Source of the DNA: Nitrospira sp.
GTDB lineage: Bacteria > Nitrospirota > Nitrospiria > Nitrospirales > Nitrospiraceae
Length of the DNA stretch: 51,194 bases
Assembly: GCA_024330945.1 (NCBI GenBank)
Contig: JANDJJ010000006.1
Location: 1-51,194, forward strand
Direction: 5' to 3'
Position numbers and translations under genes: made by a program. A model generated the notes under the pieces. It ran no database searches and was not told the origin of the DNA. It was given only the letters and a program-made list of their open reading frames with translations. Shown one piece after another: positions 26,008-34,079 of the stretch (its first letter is position 1; each line of letters starts with the position of its first letter).

Positions 26008-27591
26008 CTATCCATTCGCCGACGAACTCTTGAGCCACTGTTTGACGACTACGGCCGTCGCGTCGGGGTTTTTTCTGGCCATGTCGATGATCTGGGTACG
26101 GTCGAGGATCTCCGCCGGCTTGGGTTCCGCTCCGCCGACGGGAGCCGGCAGCGTCGGCCCAGACGCCTTGGCCGCCTCCGATTGACCGGCGCCTCCGCCG
26201 AGCATACCGAGCAAGGGACGGACGACGAAGAAGAGAATCATGAAAAAGAGCAGCGCCCCGACGCCGTAGCGCATGTACGGCAGCCACCATTTCCAGGCAT
26301 CCGCCGTCGCATCGGCGCCTCCCGTTTGCAGTTCCTCCGTTCCCAAATCGAACTGCACGTTGGTGACCTGCACCTGATCCTGGCGCTCTTCCGAGAACCC
26401 CATCGCTTTCTTCACGATCTCTTCAATCCGCTTCATTTCTTCCTCGGAACGCGGGATGTACGTTCGCACCGCTCCCGCTTGAGCGGCTCCCGCCGCTTCT
26501 CCCTCTCCGGCCGGCGGCGCTCCGTAGGTTCCGTCCACCAGCACGGCCACCGACAACTGCCTGATAATCCCGACGGGCTCGACGATTTTCGAGACCACAC
26601 GGCTGATCTCATAGTTGACGGTCTCGTTCTTCGTCTGGCTGCTGCTTGAGCTGGTCTGCGCCGGCTCTTGTTCGACTCCCGGCGGAACGTTCGACTGGAC
26701 TCCCGGCACGCCGCCGACCGTTCCGTTGGTGCCGCTCGTTTTCTCCTGGCCCCGCTGCTCGCTTCTGACCACCTGCCCGTTCGGATCGAATCGCTCTTCC
26801 GTGGTCTCGATCTTGCGAAAATCAATGACGCTCGACACGCGCACCACGGCCTTGTTCTGCCCGACGATCCGTTCCAACATCGTTTGAATGCGGGTTTCGA
26901 TGTCCTTTTCGACGGTGCGCTGGTACTCAAGCTGCGAACTCGTCAATCCGATGGTTTCGTCCGCCGTCGAACCCGACAAGAGACGTCCATGCCCGTCGAC
27001 GACGGTCACGTCCCTGGCCTGCAACCCCTCGACGCTGCTGGAGACCAAATGCACGACGCCCTGCACCTGCGCCTTGCTCAACATGTAGCCGTTGCGGAGG
27101 GACAGCACGACGGACGCACGCGCCCTGTCCTGTTCGTTGGCGAACAGCCGCCGTTCCGGAATCGCCAGGTGAACGCGGGCCCGCTCGACCTCCGGCATTT
27201 GGGCGATCGTCCTGGCCAGTTCACCCTGCAGCGCCCTGCGATAATTGAGCTTTTGCACGAATTCCGACATGCCGATCGACGTGCGGTCGAAAATCTCGTA
27301 GCCGACCCCTCCGCCGTGCGGCAGGCCCTGCGTCGCCAATTGGAGCCGGAGTTCGTGGACCTGCGAGCTGGGAACCAACACGGTCGTCCCCCCGCCGGCC
27401 GTTTCGTACGGCACTTTGGCTTCTTTGAGCTTGTCGAGGATCGCCGCCGCATCCTCGCCGGTGAGGTTGGTGAACAACACCTGCATGTCGGGCTGCTGGG
27501 TCCACAGCGCCACGGCGATGAGCACCGCCACGGAACCGGCCAAGGCCACGAGCACGACCATGCGTTGATTGATGGAAAATTGCGAGAACAT
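26008..27591 (-). CDS. fliF: MS-ring protein FliF
   Basis: The 527-residue protein has an N-terminal membrane helix (VVLVALAGSVAVLIAVALW), periplasmic ring-building motifs with LFTNLTGEDAAAILDKLKEA and the PHGGGVGYEIFDRTSIGMSE block, SVVLSLRNGYMLSKAQVQGV, a second helix near 440-460 (YGVGALLFFMILFFVVRPLL), and a C-terminal FliG-binding tail ending MARKNPDATAVVVKQWLK. FliF polymerises first in basal-body assembly. It lies between fliE and fliG. Confidence 0.97.
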   Translation of the reverse strand: MFSQFSINQRMVVLVALAGSVAVLIAVALWTQQPDMQVLFTNLTGEDAAAILDKLKEAKVPYETAGGGTTVLVPSSQVHELRLQLATQGLPHGGGVGYEIFDRTSIGMSEFVQKLNYRRALQGELARTIAQMPEVERARVHLAIPERRLFANEQDRARASVVLSLRNGYMLSKAQVQGVVHLVSSSVEGLQARDVTVVDGHGRLLSGSTADETIGLTSSQLEYQRTVEKDIETRIQTMLERIVGQNKAVVRVSSVIDFRKIETTEERFDPNGQVVRSEQRGQEKTSGTNGTVGGVPGVQSNVPPGVEQEPAQTSSSSSQTKNETVNYEISRVVSKIVEPVGIIRQLSVAVLVDGTYGAPPAGEGEAAGAAQAGAVRTYIPRSEEEMKRIEEIVKKAMGFSEERQDQVQVTNVQFDLGTEELQTGGADATADAWKWWLPYMRYGVGALLFFMILFFVVRPLLGMLGGGAGQSEAAKASGPTLPAPVGGAEPKPAEILDRTQIIDMARKNPDATAVVVKQWLKSSSANG

Positions 27592-27623
27592 CGGAGTCGC
27601 TTGCTTTCCTTACGTTCGCGCGA

Positions 27624-27929
27624 TCACACTTGCATCCGCTGGATCTCTTCGTAAGCTGCGATCAGTTTGTTTCTGATCTGCATCATGAGCTGAAACGACA
27701 CGTTGGCCTGCTGGAGCGCGACCATCGCGCGATGAATGTCCTGTGACTCTCCCGTCATGAGCTCATCAACGGCCCGGCCGGCTTGAAGTTGTGCGTCATT
27801 GACCTGTCCGATGGCCTGTTTGAGCGAATCCATGAACCCCGGCGACTCGGCCGCCCCCGTCGTCTGACCGACCGACGGCACACCGATGGATGACACGATC
27901 GATTGCCCAACGCCCGAGACTTCCTTCAT
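27624..27929 (-). CDS. fliE: FliE, MS ring-rod junction protein
   Basis: From ATG 27929, preceded by GGGAGGTAGCG, the product has 101 residues and the typical C-terminus ESQDIHRAMVALQQANVSFQ with LMMQIRNKLIAAYEEIQRMQ. FliE links the MS ring to the rod and is the first exported rod component. It starts 2 bases after the flgC stop. Confidence 0.94.
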   Translation of the reverse strand: MKEVSGVGQSIVSSIGVPSVGQTTGAAESPGFMDSLKQAIGQVNDAQLQAGRAVDELMTGESQDIHRAMVALQQANVSFQLMMQIRNKLIAAYEEIQRMQV

Positions 27930-27931
27930 CG

Positions 27932-28381
27932 CTACCTCCCGATCTCCAAGGCCTTGTTCCACATGGCCCGCGTCGCGTTGATCGCCTGCACGTTCGCCTC
28001 GTAGGCCCGCGACGCGCCGATCATGTTGACCATTTCCTCCAGCACGTTCACATTGGGAAGGCGAACGAACCCCTTATCGTCGGCGTCCGGATGATGGGGG
28101 TCGTACACCTGATGACCCGGTTTGCGGTCCTCCACCACTCTGGCGACCGCCACGCCGTCCAACGCATGGGCTCCCGAGCCGACTGCGATCCGCCTGACTG
28201 TTCGGTCGAACGAGCCGCTCACCGGAACCGACCGGAACACGACGTCCCGCCGCTTATACGGTCCCCCGCCCGGTGTTTGCGTGGACTGGGCGTTGGCCAG
28301 ATTGCTGGCAATGACGTTGAGACGACGACGCTGTGCGTCCATACCGGAAACGGAGACGGCCAGACTGTCCATCAATTCCAT
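27932..28381 (-). CDS. flgC: Proximal rod protein FlgC
   Basis: With ATG 28381 (GGAGGTGTGCG upstream) the product is 149 residues. It opens MELMDSLAVSVSGMDAQRRR with LNVIASNLANAQSTQTPGGG and closes with LPNVNVLEEMVNMIGASRAY and NVQAINATRAMWNKALEIG, both standard FlgC ends. It builds the proximal rod with FlgB and FlgF. The gap to flgB is 90 bases. Confidence 0.95.
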   Translation of the reverse strand: MELMDSLAVSVSGMDAQRRRLNVIASNLANAQSTQTPGGGPYKRRDVVFRSVPVSGSFDRTVRRIAVGSGAHALDGVAVARVVEDRKPGHQVYDPHHPDADDKGFVRLPNVNVLEEMVNMIGASRAYEANVQAINATRAMWNKALEIGR

Positions 28382-28471
28382 CGCACACCTCCATCCATAC
28401 GGTGAAGATTCAAGCCGGCGTATCACTCGCCTACAGACGATTCGACCTCCTCACGGCGCCGAGCGGACGTT

Positions 28472-28882
28472 TCAGCGCCCCTCTCGAACGGCGTTGAGCA
28501 ACGCCTCGAACTTTCTGGCCAGGATCGTCGCGGCGGCGTTGTACTGCATGACGTTGTCCGAGAGTTTCGCCATCTCCAGCTCCAAATTGACCGAGTTGTC
28601 GTCAAGCGGAAGATCTCCCGCCGGCACTTCGCTGAGTTTGCCGGTCACGGCTCCGACCCCCCGCCCTCCCGAAAGGCCGAAGTGGCGGGCATGGGTGGCC
28701 GCCAAGACTACCGGCAAACGGCCCCGATACGCCGATCGCAGTTGATCGAGAAAGCTCAACTCTGTGGCTCGGTATCCCGGTGTTTCCTCATTGGCCAAGT
28801 TGGAAGCGATCACCCGTTGCCGCTCGCTGCGAAGGTCCAACGTCCGTTCCAACAATTGCATGGTTCGGTCAAAGATGGTCAT
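28472..28882 (-). CDS. flgB: Proximal rod protein FlgB
   Basis: The 136-residue product begins at ATG 28882, which has GGAGGTGTAC directly before it. It has DRTMQLLERTLDLRSERQRV, IASNLANEETPGYRATELSF and the C-terminal NSVNLELEMAKLSDNVMQYN, all FlgB-like. It is the first gene of the flgB-flgC-fliE-F-G-H-I-J-motE operon, 63 bases after the sigma-54 site at 28945-28960. Confidence 0.95.
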   Translation of the reverse strand: MTIFDRTMQLLERTLDLRSERQRVIASNLANEETPGYRATELSFLDQLRSAYRGRLPVVLAATHARHFGLSGGRGVGAVTGKLSEVPAGDLPLDDNSVNLELEMAKLSDNVMQYNAAATILARKFEALLNAVREGR

Positions 28883-28944
28883 GTACACCTCCGTTGTGAC
28901 GCCGCCTCGGCCGCCTCCCGAACGTTCCGGACCGCTCCGAGCGA

Positions 28945-28960
28945 TGCAACCTCGATGCCG
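28945..28960 (-). promoter_or_regulatory. Sigma-54 promoter of the flgB operon
   Basis: The minus strand reads CGGCATCGAGGTTGCA, matching TGGCAC-N5-TTGCW at the GG and TTGCA elements with two outer mismatches and exact spacing. It lies 63 bases before the flgB ATG. The gene just upstream encodes an FlrC-type activator, a natural candidate to work here. Confidence 0.65.
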
Positions 28961-29005
28961 GCCGGTCCGGCCATGCCGCACGTTCAGATTGATCGTGGCC
29001 GACGT

Positions 29006-29021
29006 TCTGGGCACTCCCAGA
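29006..29021 (-). terminator. Small inverted repeat between the FlrC-type gene and flgB
   Basis: TCTGGG and CCCAGA arms flank a 4-base loop, 40 bases past the stop of the regulator gene. The stem is short and no U-run follows. It could be a weak terminator or an activator site for the flgB promoter 46 bases further on; I cannot tell which. Confidence 0.25.
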
Positions 29022-29060
29022 CTGCTGCAATTTTTCCCATCGGCAATCTTTGCCCCTCGT

Positions 29061-30476
29061 TTAGGGCGACGGAATCTGCGCAGACCTTTCCCCGTCTCGA
29101 TATTCGCGCAGTTTGTTCCGCAGGGTCCGAATGCTGATCCCCAACTCTTTTGCGGCGCGCGTCCGGTTGTCGTTCACACGGGCGAGCGTCTTGAAAATCA
29201 AGTCCCGTTCCATTTCCCACAATGATCCGTTGGCCGACGGTCGGTCAGTCTGGATCGGAACGGGCGCCGATTGGGCCGCACTGCGAACATCGACCAGACA
29301 ATGTTCCGGCAAGATAGGCCCATCACCGGCCAGCAAGGCGGCCCGCTCGATGACGTTTTCCAATTCGCGCACGTTGCCCTTCCAAGGCAGGCGCTGCAAA
29401 TATGCCAAGGTGCCATCGGGCAGCGCCGGCTGGGCGGTTCCATTTCTCGCCGCCGCCCGCGCCGCAAAATGTCTCGCCAGCATCGGAATGTCGCCGGGGC
29501 GCTCCCTGAGCGGAGGGATGGTGACGGGGAACACGTTCAACCTGTAGTACAGATCTTCCCGAAATCGATTCTGTTCCACCTCATGATGAAGCGATCGGTT
29601 CGTCGTGGCGATCACACGGATGTTGACCGGCACCGGCTCGCGTCCGCCGACTCGATCGACCTCGCGCTCTTGAAGCACCCGTAGAAGTTTGGCTTGCAGC
29701 CCCAACGTCATCTCCCCGATTTCGTCCAGCAACAACGTGCCGGTATGGGCCATTTCAAACTTGCCGATTTTTCTGATCACCGCCCCGGTGAACGCACCCC
29801 GCTCGTGCCCGAACAGTTCGCTCTCCAGCAACCCATCGGGCAAGGCCGCGCAGTTCACCGCGATGAAGGGCCGATGGGCGCGGGGACTTCTGCTGTGAAT
29901 GAAGCGGGCCAACAGCTCTTTGCCGGTTCCGCTTTCTCCGTTGATCAAGACCGTGGCCTGACTGGAGGCGATATTTTCGACCGTGCTCAACAGCCGGATC
30001 ATGCCGGCGTCCTGCGTCAGAATCGCCCGACTGTCCGGCGTCCCCGCCGACGCCGCCGCGCCGATCTCTCTTCCTTCTTTGAGGTTCATGATCATCCGCG
30101 CCAGCAGATCCATCGAGAAAGGCTTCATCAGATAGTCGCTCGCGCCCAGTTTCATGGCCTCGACGGCGGTTTCCACACTGCCATAGGCCGTCATCAACAC
30201 GATCGACGTCTGCGGCGCGCGGCGTTTCATCTCTTTGACCAACTCCAGCCCGGTCATGCGGGGCATCTTGAGGTCGGTCAAGACCAGCCAGGGACGAAAT
30301 CGCGCAACCCGCTCGATGGCGTCGGCGCCGTCGATCGCGCCCTGCACGACAAACCCCAGTCGCCGCACGGACTCCACGAGCGCGGCGCGCATGGACGGAT
30401 CGTCGTCCACGATCAACACGCCTTCGCCGACGTTCGACGGATCCATCCCCTGTTCGTCCGTTTGGCACTCAATCAT
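29061..30476 (-). CDS. FlrC/FleR-type sigma-54 response regulator
   Basis: A 471-residue NtrC-family protein: receiver (about 18-130) with phospho-acceptor Asp68 (VLTDLKMPRMTG) and Lys118, AAA+ domain with Walker A GESGTGKE and the sigma-54 contact loop GAFTGA in HERGAFTGAV, and a C-terminal Fis-type helix-turn-helix (RTRAAKELGISIRTLRNKL). Its ATG at 30476 overlaps the kinase stop by 8 bases. By analogy with Vibrio FlrC, Pseudomonas FleR and Campylobacter FlgR it should activate the sigma-54 flagellar promoters found at flgB, fliK, fliL and flgF. Which of the three NtrC-type regulators serves each promoter is inference. Confidence 0.88.
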   Translation of the reverse strand: MIECQTDEQGMDPSNVGEGVLIVDDDPSMRAALVESVRRLGFVVQGAIDGADAIERVARFRPWLVLTDLKMPRMTGLELVKEMKRRAPQTSIVLMTAYGSVETAVEAMKLGASDYLMKPFSMDLLARMIMNLKEGREIGAAASAGTPDSRAILTQDAGMIRLLSTVENIASSQATVLINGESGTGKELLARFIHSRSPRAHRPFIAVNCAALPDGLLESELFGHERGAFTGAVIRKIGKFEMAHTGTLLLDEIGEMTLGLQAKLLRVLQEREVDRVGGREPVPVNIRVIATTNRSLHHEVEQNRFREDLYYRLNVFPVTIPPLRERPGDIPMLARHFAARAAARNGTAQPALPDGTLAYLQRLPWKGNVRELENVIERAALLAGDGPILPEHCLVDVRSAAQSAPVPIQTDRPSANGSLWEMERDLIFKTLARVNDNRTRAAKELGISIRTLRNKLREYRDGERSAQIPSP

Positions 30477-31770
30477 GCGACGAGCCCTCCACCAAAATCG
30501 GTTCGCCGGTTTCTTCTTCGACCATCCCGTCTTTCCTTCTTTTCTCCTCGCCGTCATCGGACGACCGACCGGCGGCGAACGACGACGAAGGGTGAGGCAG
30601 CACGATGGAAAACGAGGACCCGCGTCCGACGGTGCTGTCCACGTCGATGCGCCCCTGGTGCGCTTCGACGATCGAATGTACGATCGCCAGACCGAGCCCC
30701 GTGCCCTCGGTCTTCGTGGTGAAGAAGGGATCGAAGAGACGGGAGCGATACGCCGGATCGATGCCGACCCCGGAATCGCTCACCGTCAGGCGCACCGCCT
30801 GAACGCCGAGACCGCACGACTCATCGGTCTTGAGGGTGATCGTCAAGATTCCGCCGTTCGGCATGGCTTGCGCCGCGTTGACGATGAGATTCAACAGCGC
30901 CTGTTTCATCCTCTCCTCATGGCACCAGATCGCCGGGATCGACGGGTCCAGATTCAGCCGCACGTCCGCCCGGACTTGAGCGATCGCGTGCGCCGCCAGG
31001 CTCAAGGCATCGAGAATCAGCGGCTCCGCTGCGTGCCAGGCCCTCACGGGACGAGCCGGTTTCATATAGGCCAGCAGATTGGCCAACAGGCGATCCATCG
31101 CGTGCACCGCCTGTGAAATCTGCTCCGCGTACTGGCGCGCCGCCGGCCGATCGCCCAGATCATTGCGCAGCAGGGATGCAAAAAGTTCGACGCTTCCCAG
31201 GGGATTCCTGATCTCGTGGGCGATCCTTCCGATCATTTCCCCCATGGCCGCCAACCGGTCCGTGCGCTGCACCTGCTCTTCAAGCTGGTAAAGACGCGAG
31301 ACATCCTGAATCAGGATCAACCTTCCCGCTTGATCTCCCGATCGTATCTTGAGAGGAGACTCGGCAACGGTCACCATGGCCTGTCCGATCCGCTGGGGAC
31401 GATCACCCAGACCGAGCCCCATGGACTCCAGCACGGCCGCCGCCGACCGTCCGCGCAACTCGACGTCCGTGACGCCGAGCAATCGAGCAGCCGGTCGATT
31501 ACAGCGGGTGATGACGCCGGTTTCGTCCACCACGAGCACTCCCGTCGACAATGACTCCAGAATGCCGTCGAGATGGATCCGCATAGCTTCGTTCTCTTGA
31601 AGCTGCCGGCGAAGGGCTTCGTTGCTGCGCGCCAGCTCCAGGTCCATCCGCTCCACGCGGGCGGCGAGCGCGGCGTATGATCCCTGCAACGCCCGCGCGG
31701 CTTGATCGAAGCTCTCGAACGCCGTCCGCAGGCAGATCCGTTCGTCGGACTGGTGCATCGCGTTCGTCAT
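30469..31770 (-). CDS. FlrB/FleS-type soluble PAS histidine kinase
   Basis: The 433-residue kinase starts at ATG 31770, after GGAGGAG. It has no membrane helix. A helical N-terminus (1-65) leads to a PAS domain (about 66-165, ILESLSTGVLVVDETGVITR), a HisKA domain with His185 in GRIAHEIRNPLGS, and a HATPase domain with NLIVNAAQAM and GTGLGLAIVHSIV. This matches cytoplasmic flagellar kinases FlrB, FleS and FlgS, which sense assembly of the export apparatus. The ATG shares one base with the stop of the upstream TPR gene, and its own end overlaps the regulator gene. Confidence 0.88.
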   Translation of the reverse strand: MTNAMHQSDERICLRTAFESFDQAARALQGSYAALAARVERMDLELARSNEALRRQLQENEAMRIHLDGILESLSTGVLVVDETGVITRCNRPAARLLGVTDVELRGRSAAAVLESMGLGLGDRPQRIGQAMVTVAESPLKIRSGDQAGRLILIQDVSRLYQLEEQVQRTDRLAAMGEMIGRIAHEIRNPLGSVELFASLLRNDLGDRPAARQYAEQISQAVHAMDRLLANLLAYMKPARPVRAWHAAEPLILDALSLAAHAIAQVRADVRLNLDPSIPAIWCHEERMKQALLNLIVNAAQAMPNGGILTITLKTDESCGLGVQAVRLTVSDSGVGIDPAYRSRLFDPFFTTKTEGTGLGLAIVHSIVEAHQGRIDVDSTVGRGSSFSIVLPHPSSSFAAGRSSDDGEEKRRKDGMVEEETGEPILVEGSSHD

Positions 31771-33941
31771 CAAGACTCCTCCTTCCTCTCCAGGCGGCGC
31801 GCCGTCCGCACGGTATCCTTCAACGAGGCGGTGAAGCGGTTGATGAGCGGATCGTCCGTCTCCCCCACCTCGGCCAATGCCACGGTGGCGCGGTCGTATT
31901 GCCGCAACTCGTTCCAATGTCTGGCGGTCTGCAGATGAATCCATTCCCGTGCCCGACGACCGGGCTGCCGGTCGAGCGCCGCCTGATAGGCGGCGATGGC
32001 CTGTTCGTGTCGATTCAGCCTGGAGAGTGTCTCCGCGTAGGCCAGGAAGACGTCGAACGACGGCTTGCCCGCGCCTTTCAACGCCGTTTCATAGACCGCC
32101 GCCGACTCTTCCCATTGCTTCAGCTCTCCCAAGACCTCGGCAAGTTGAAGAACCATGTACGGGCGATCGCCGCCCTTGGGGTGGTGTTGCAGCCACTGAC
32201 GGCACAGATGCACTGCACTTTGGAGATCACCTTGGCGTCTCATCGCGGTCACCAGCAGATGAAGCACTTCCGACTCATAACGGCCGGCTTGGAATTGAAA
32301 CCGATACCGTTCGAACACTTTTCGAGCCGCCGGGGGATCTTCCTGCTCAAGATAGCTCTTGCCGAGACCGACCAACGCCGTTTCGAGCACGGCCTGGTCT
32401 TTGACCTTTGTAAGCTGCTGATAGAGCCGGCCGGCCTCTGTCGCGAAGCCGAGCCGCCTGTGCGCTTCGGCGATCTCGATCATGAGCGGCGGAGCGACCG
32501 TTTGCCCCATTCCCGCTCCATAACGATGGAACAGACTGACCACCGTCAAATCATCCCCGGATTTGACCGCCCGCTCGATCCAGGGAACGAGAAACGTCGA
32601 AATCCGCTCCAACGCTTGGGTCGCCCACGGCGCACCGATAGAATCGGCTCGGAGCACGGCATTCTTGTAGAGCAACAGCGCGCGGTTGACGTCGTTTGTC
32701 TTCTCATAGTATCTGCCCAGGTGAACCAACGCTTCCGCGCCGATGGGGCCGCTCTCTTCCTGGTCGGCGATCTCTCGCAGCATGGCCACATAGGCCGACT
32801 CGGTCGGTTCGGGATCTTGAACCTCCCGCATCATGGCGTCGACGGCCAGCCTCAATTGATCGTCATCGTTGCGATCCCTCCTCTCCACGTAGAGCGCCGC
32901 CCGTCTCATAGTCGCGACGGTGCCGTGCACGCTGTGCGGATACATCGAGGACACGTGCGAATAAAAAAACGTCGCGAGCGGCAGGTTGGACTTGCCGGCC
33001 AATCCGTCCGCCACGTACAGCAGCGCCGTTGGAGCGAACTCATGGCGAGGATAGAGGTTGTACAGCAGCAGAAACAGGTCGCGCGCGGACGCGTCGCGAT
33101 GAGCCAACGCTTGGGTGACGGCGTACCGTTGGATCGCCAGCGGATCGCGCCGAAACACGGCGGGCCAGCGGCGATAGCAGAGATCATAGAACACCTGAGC
33201 CTCCGCCGGTCGCTGCTGTCTGTAAACGGCGTGCGCGAGCCCCATCGTGGCATATTGAGACAACGACTCATGATCCGTGCGCTTCCGCAACGTCGAAAAC
33301 GCATGTTCCGCGTCGCTCCATTTACGCATGGCCATGAACGTGTAGCCTAAGCCGAGCAGAGCCCGATGGCCGTCGAACGGAACGTCGAGGGGCCGCGCCA
33401 TCGCCTGCTCGTAATACGACTGCGCTTCCTGCAGCCATCCCTGTTCGAGATACAGATCCGCGATGCGCCAGGCGGCCCGCCCGGCGTTGGAAGAGCCGGG
33501 ATGATCGCGCAGCACCTGCTTGTAGAGTTGGATGGCTCCAGCCCGATCCCGGTTGGAAGCATCCTCGCGCAGCGCCACCTCCGCCAAAAAGGCCAGGGCG
33601 GCGGGAACGAGGGGACTTTCAGGATATTCGCGTGTGATTTTCTCGAAGAATCGCCTGGCCTCGGACCATGCACCCTTCTGGTACGCCACGCGGCCTTCTT
33701 CCCAAGCCAGATCCAGAATCCCCTGTACGCGAAGACCTTCCTCCGGACGAGGACCATCATCGGGCAAGGACGGCCCAGGCGGTTCGGCCGATTCCGGAGC
33801 CGAAGTCGCTCTCAGATACTCCACCGCTGAAAAATCAGGCCGACTTGCGAAAGCAGGCTCCGCCGCGCTGACCTGCTCTTCAACCATCGCCAACATTGTC
33901 ACAGCCAGGAGATGTCGAAAGGCGGATGGCAGACGAGTCAT
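31770..33941 (-). CDS. Exported TPR-repeat protein heading the flagellar two-component operon
   Basis: The 723-residue precursor has a probable signal peptide (LPSAFRHLLAVTMLAMVEEQ, cleavage near VSA/AEP) and many tetratricopeptide-like repeats. Examples are AWEEGRVAYQKGAWSEARRF, EYPESPLVPAALAFLAEVAL, KQVLRDHPGSSNAGRAAWRI and AAYQAALDRQPGRRAREWI. It would act in the periplasm as a scaffold. The stop joins the kinase start as TGATG, which couples the two and suggests it feeds or monitors that kinase pathway, though the kinase is soluble. I know no named homologue. The ATG at 33941 lacks a clear ribosome site. Confidence 0.75.
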   Translation of the reverse strand: MTRLPSAFRHLLAVTMLAMVEEQVSAAEPAFASRPDFSAVEYLRATSAPESAEPPGPSLPDDGPRPEEGLRVQGILDLAWEEGRVAYQKGAWSEARRFFEKITREYPESPLVPAALAFLAEVALREDASNRDRAGAIQLYKQVLRDHPGSSNAGRAAWRIADLYLEQGWLQEAQSYYEQAMARPLDVPFDGHRALLGLGYTFMAMRKWSDAEHAFSTLRKRTDHESLSQYATMGLAHAVYRQQRPAEAQVFYDLCYRRWPAVFRRDPLAIQRYAVTQALAHRDASARDLFLLLYNLYPRHEFAPTALLYVADGLAGKSNLPLATFFYSHVSSMYPHSVHGTVATMRRAALYVERRDRNDDDQLRLAVDAMMREVQDPEPTESAYVAMLREIADQEESGPIGAEALVHLGRYYEKTNDVNRALLLYKNAVLRADSIGAPWATQALERISTFLVPWIERAVKSGDDLTVVSLFHRYGAGMGQTVAPPLMIEIAEAHRRLGFATEAGRLYQQLTKVKDQAVLETALVGLGKSYLEQEDPPAARKVFERYRFQFQAGRYESEVLHLLVTAMRRQGDLQSAVHLCRQWLQHHPKGGDRPYMVLQLAEVLGELKQWEESAAVYETALKGAGKPSFDVFLAYAETLSRLNRHEQAIAAYQAALDRQPGRRAREWIHLQTARHWNELRQYDRATVALAEVGETDDPLINRFTASLKDTVRTARRLERKEES

Positions 33942-33955
33942 GAACCGAGGAATTG

Positions 33956-33971
33956 AGCAAGGACCATGCCT
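33956..33971 (-). promoter_or_regulatory. Sigma-54-like promoter of the TPR-kinase-regulator operon
   Basis: The minus strand reads AGGCATGGTCCTTGCT, with the GG and TTGCT elements and exact spacing and two outer mismatches. It lies only 15 bases before the assigned ATG, so a transcript starting about 12 bases after the GC would have a leader of around 5 bases. It would place this operon under an upstream NtrC-type activator, like flrBC under FlrA in Vibrio. Confidence 0.45.
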
Positions 33972-34079
33972 TGCATTGCACGAGAGAACGCGCGTGGATC
34001 GGCAGGGCGCAGGAAACAAACCGTCAGAAATGGCGACAACGAGTTCGAATCGACGTCAAGAGGTTGACGGGCCGGCTTG

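Noticed and set aside
29043-29058. A second sigma-54-like match (AGGGGC-AAAGA-TTGC) upstream of flgB
   Set aside because: The -24 half is poor and the site abuts the stop of the regulator gene; the site at 28945-28960 matches better and is better placed.
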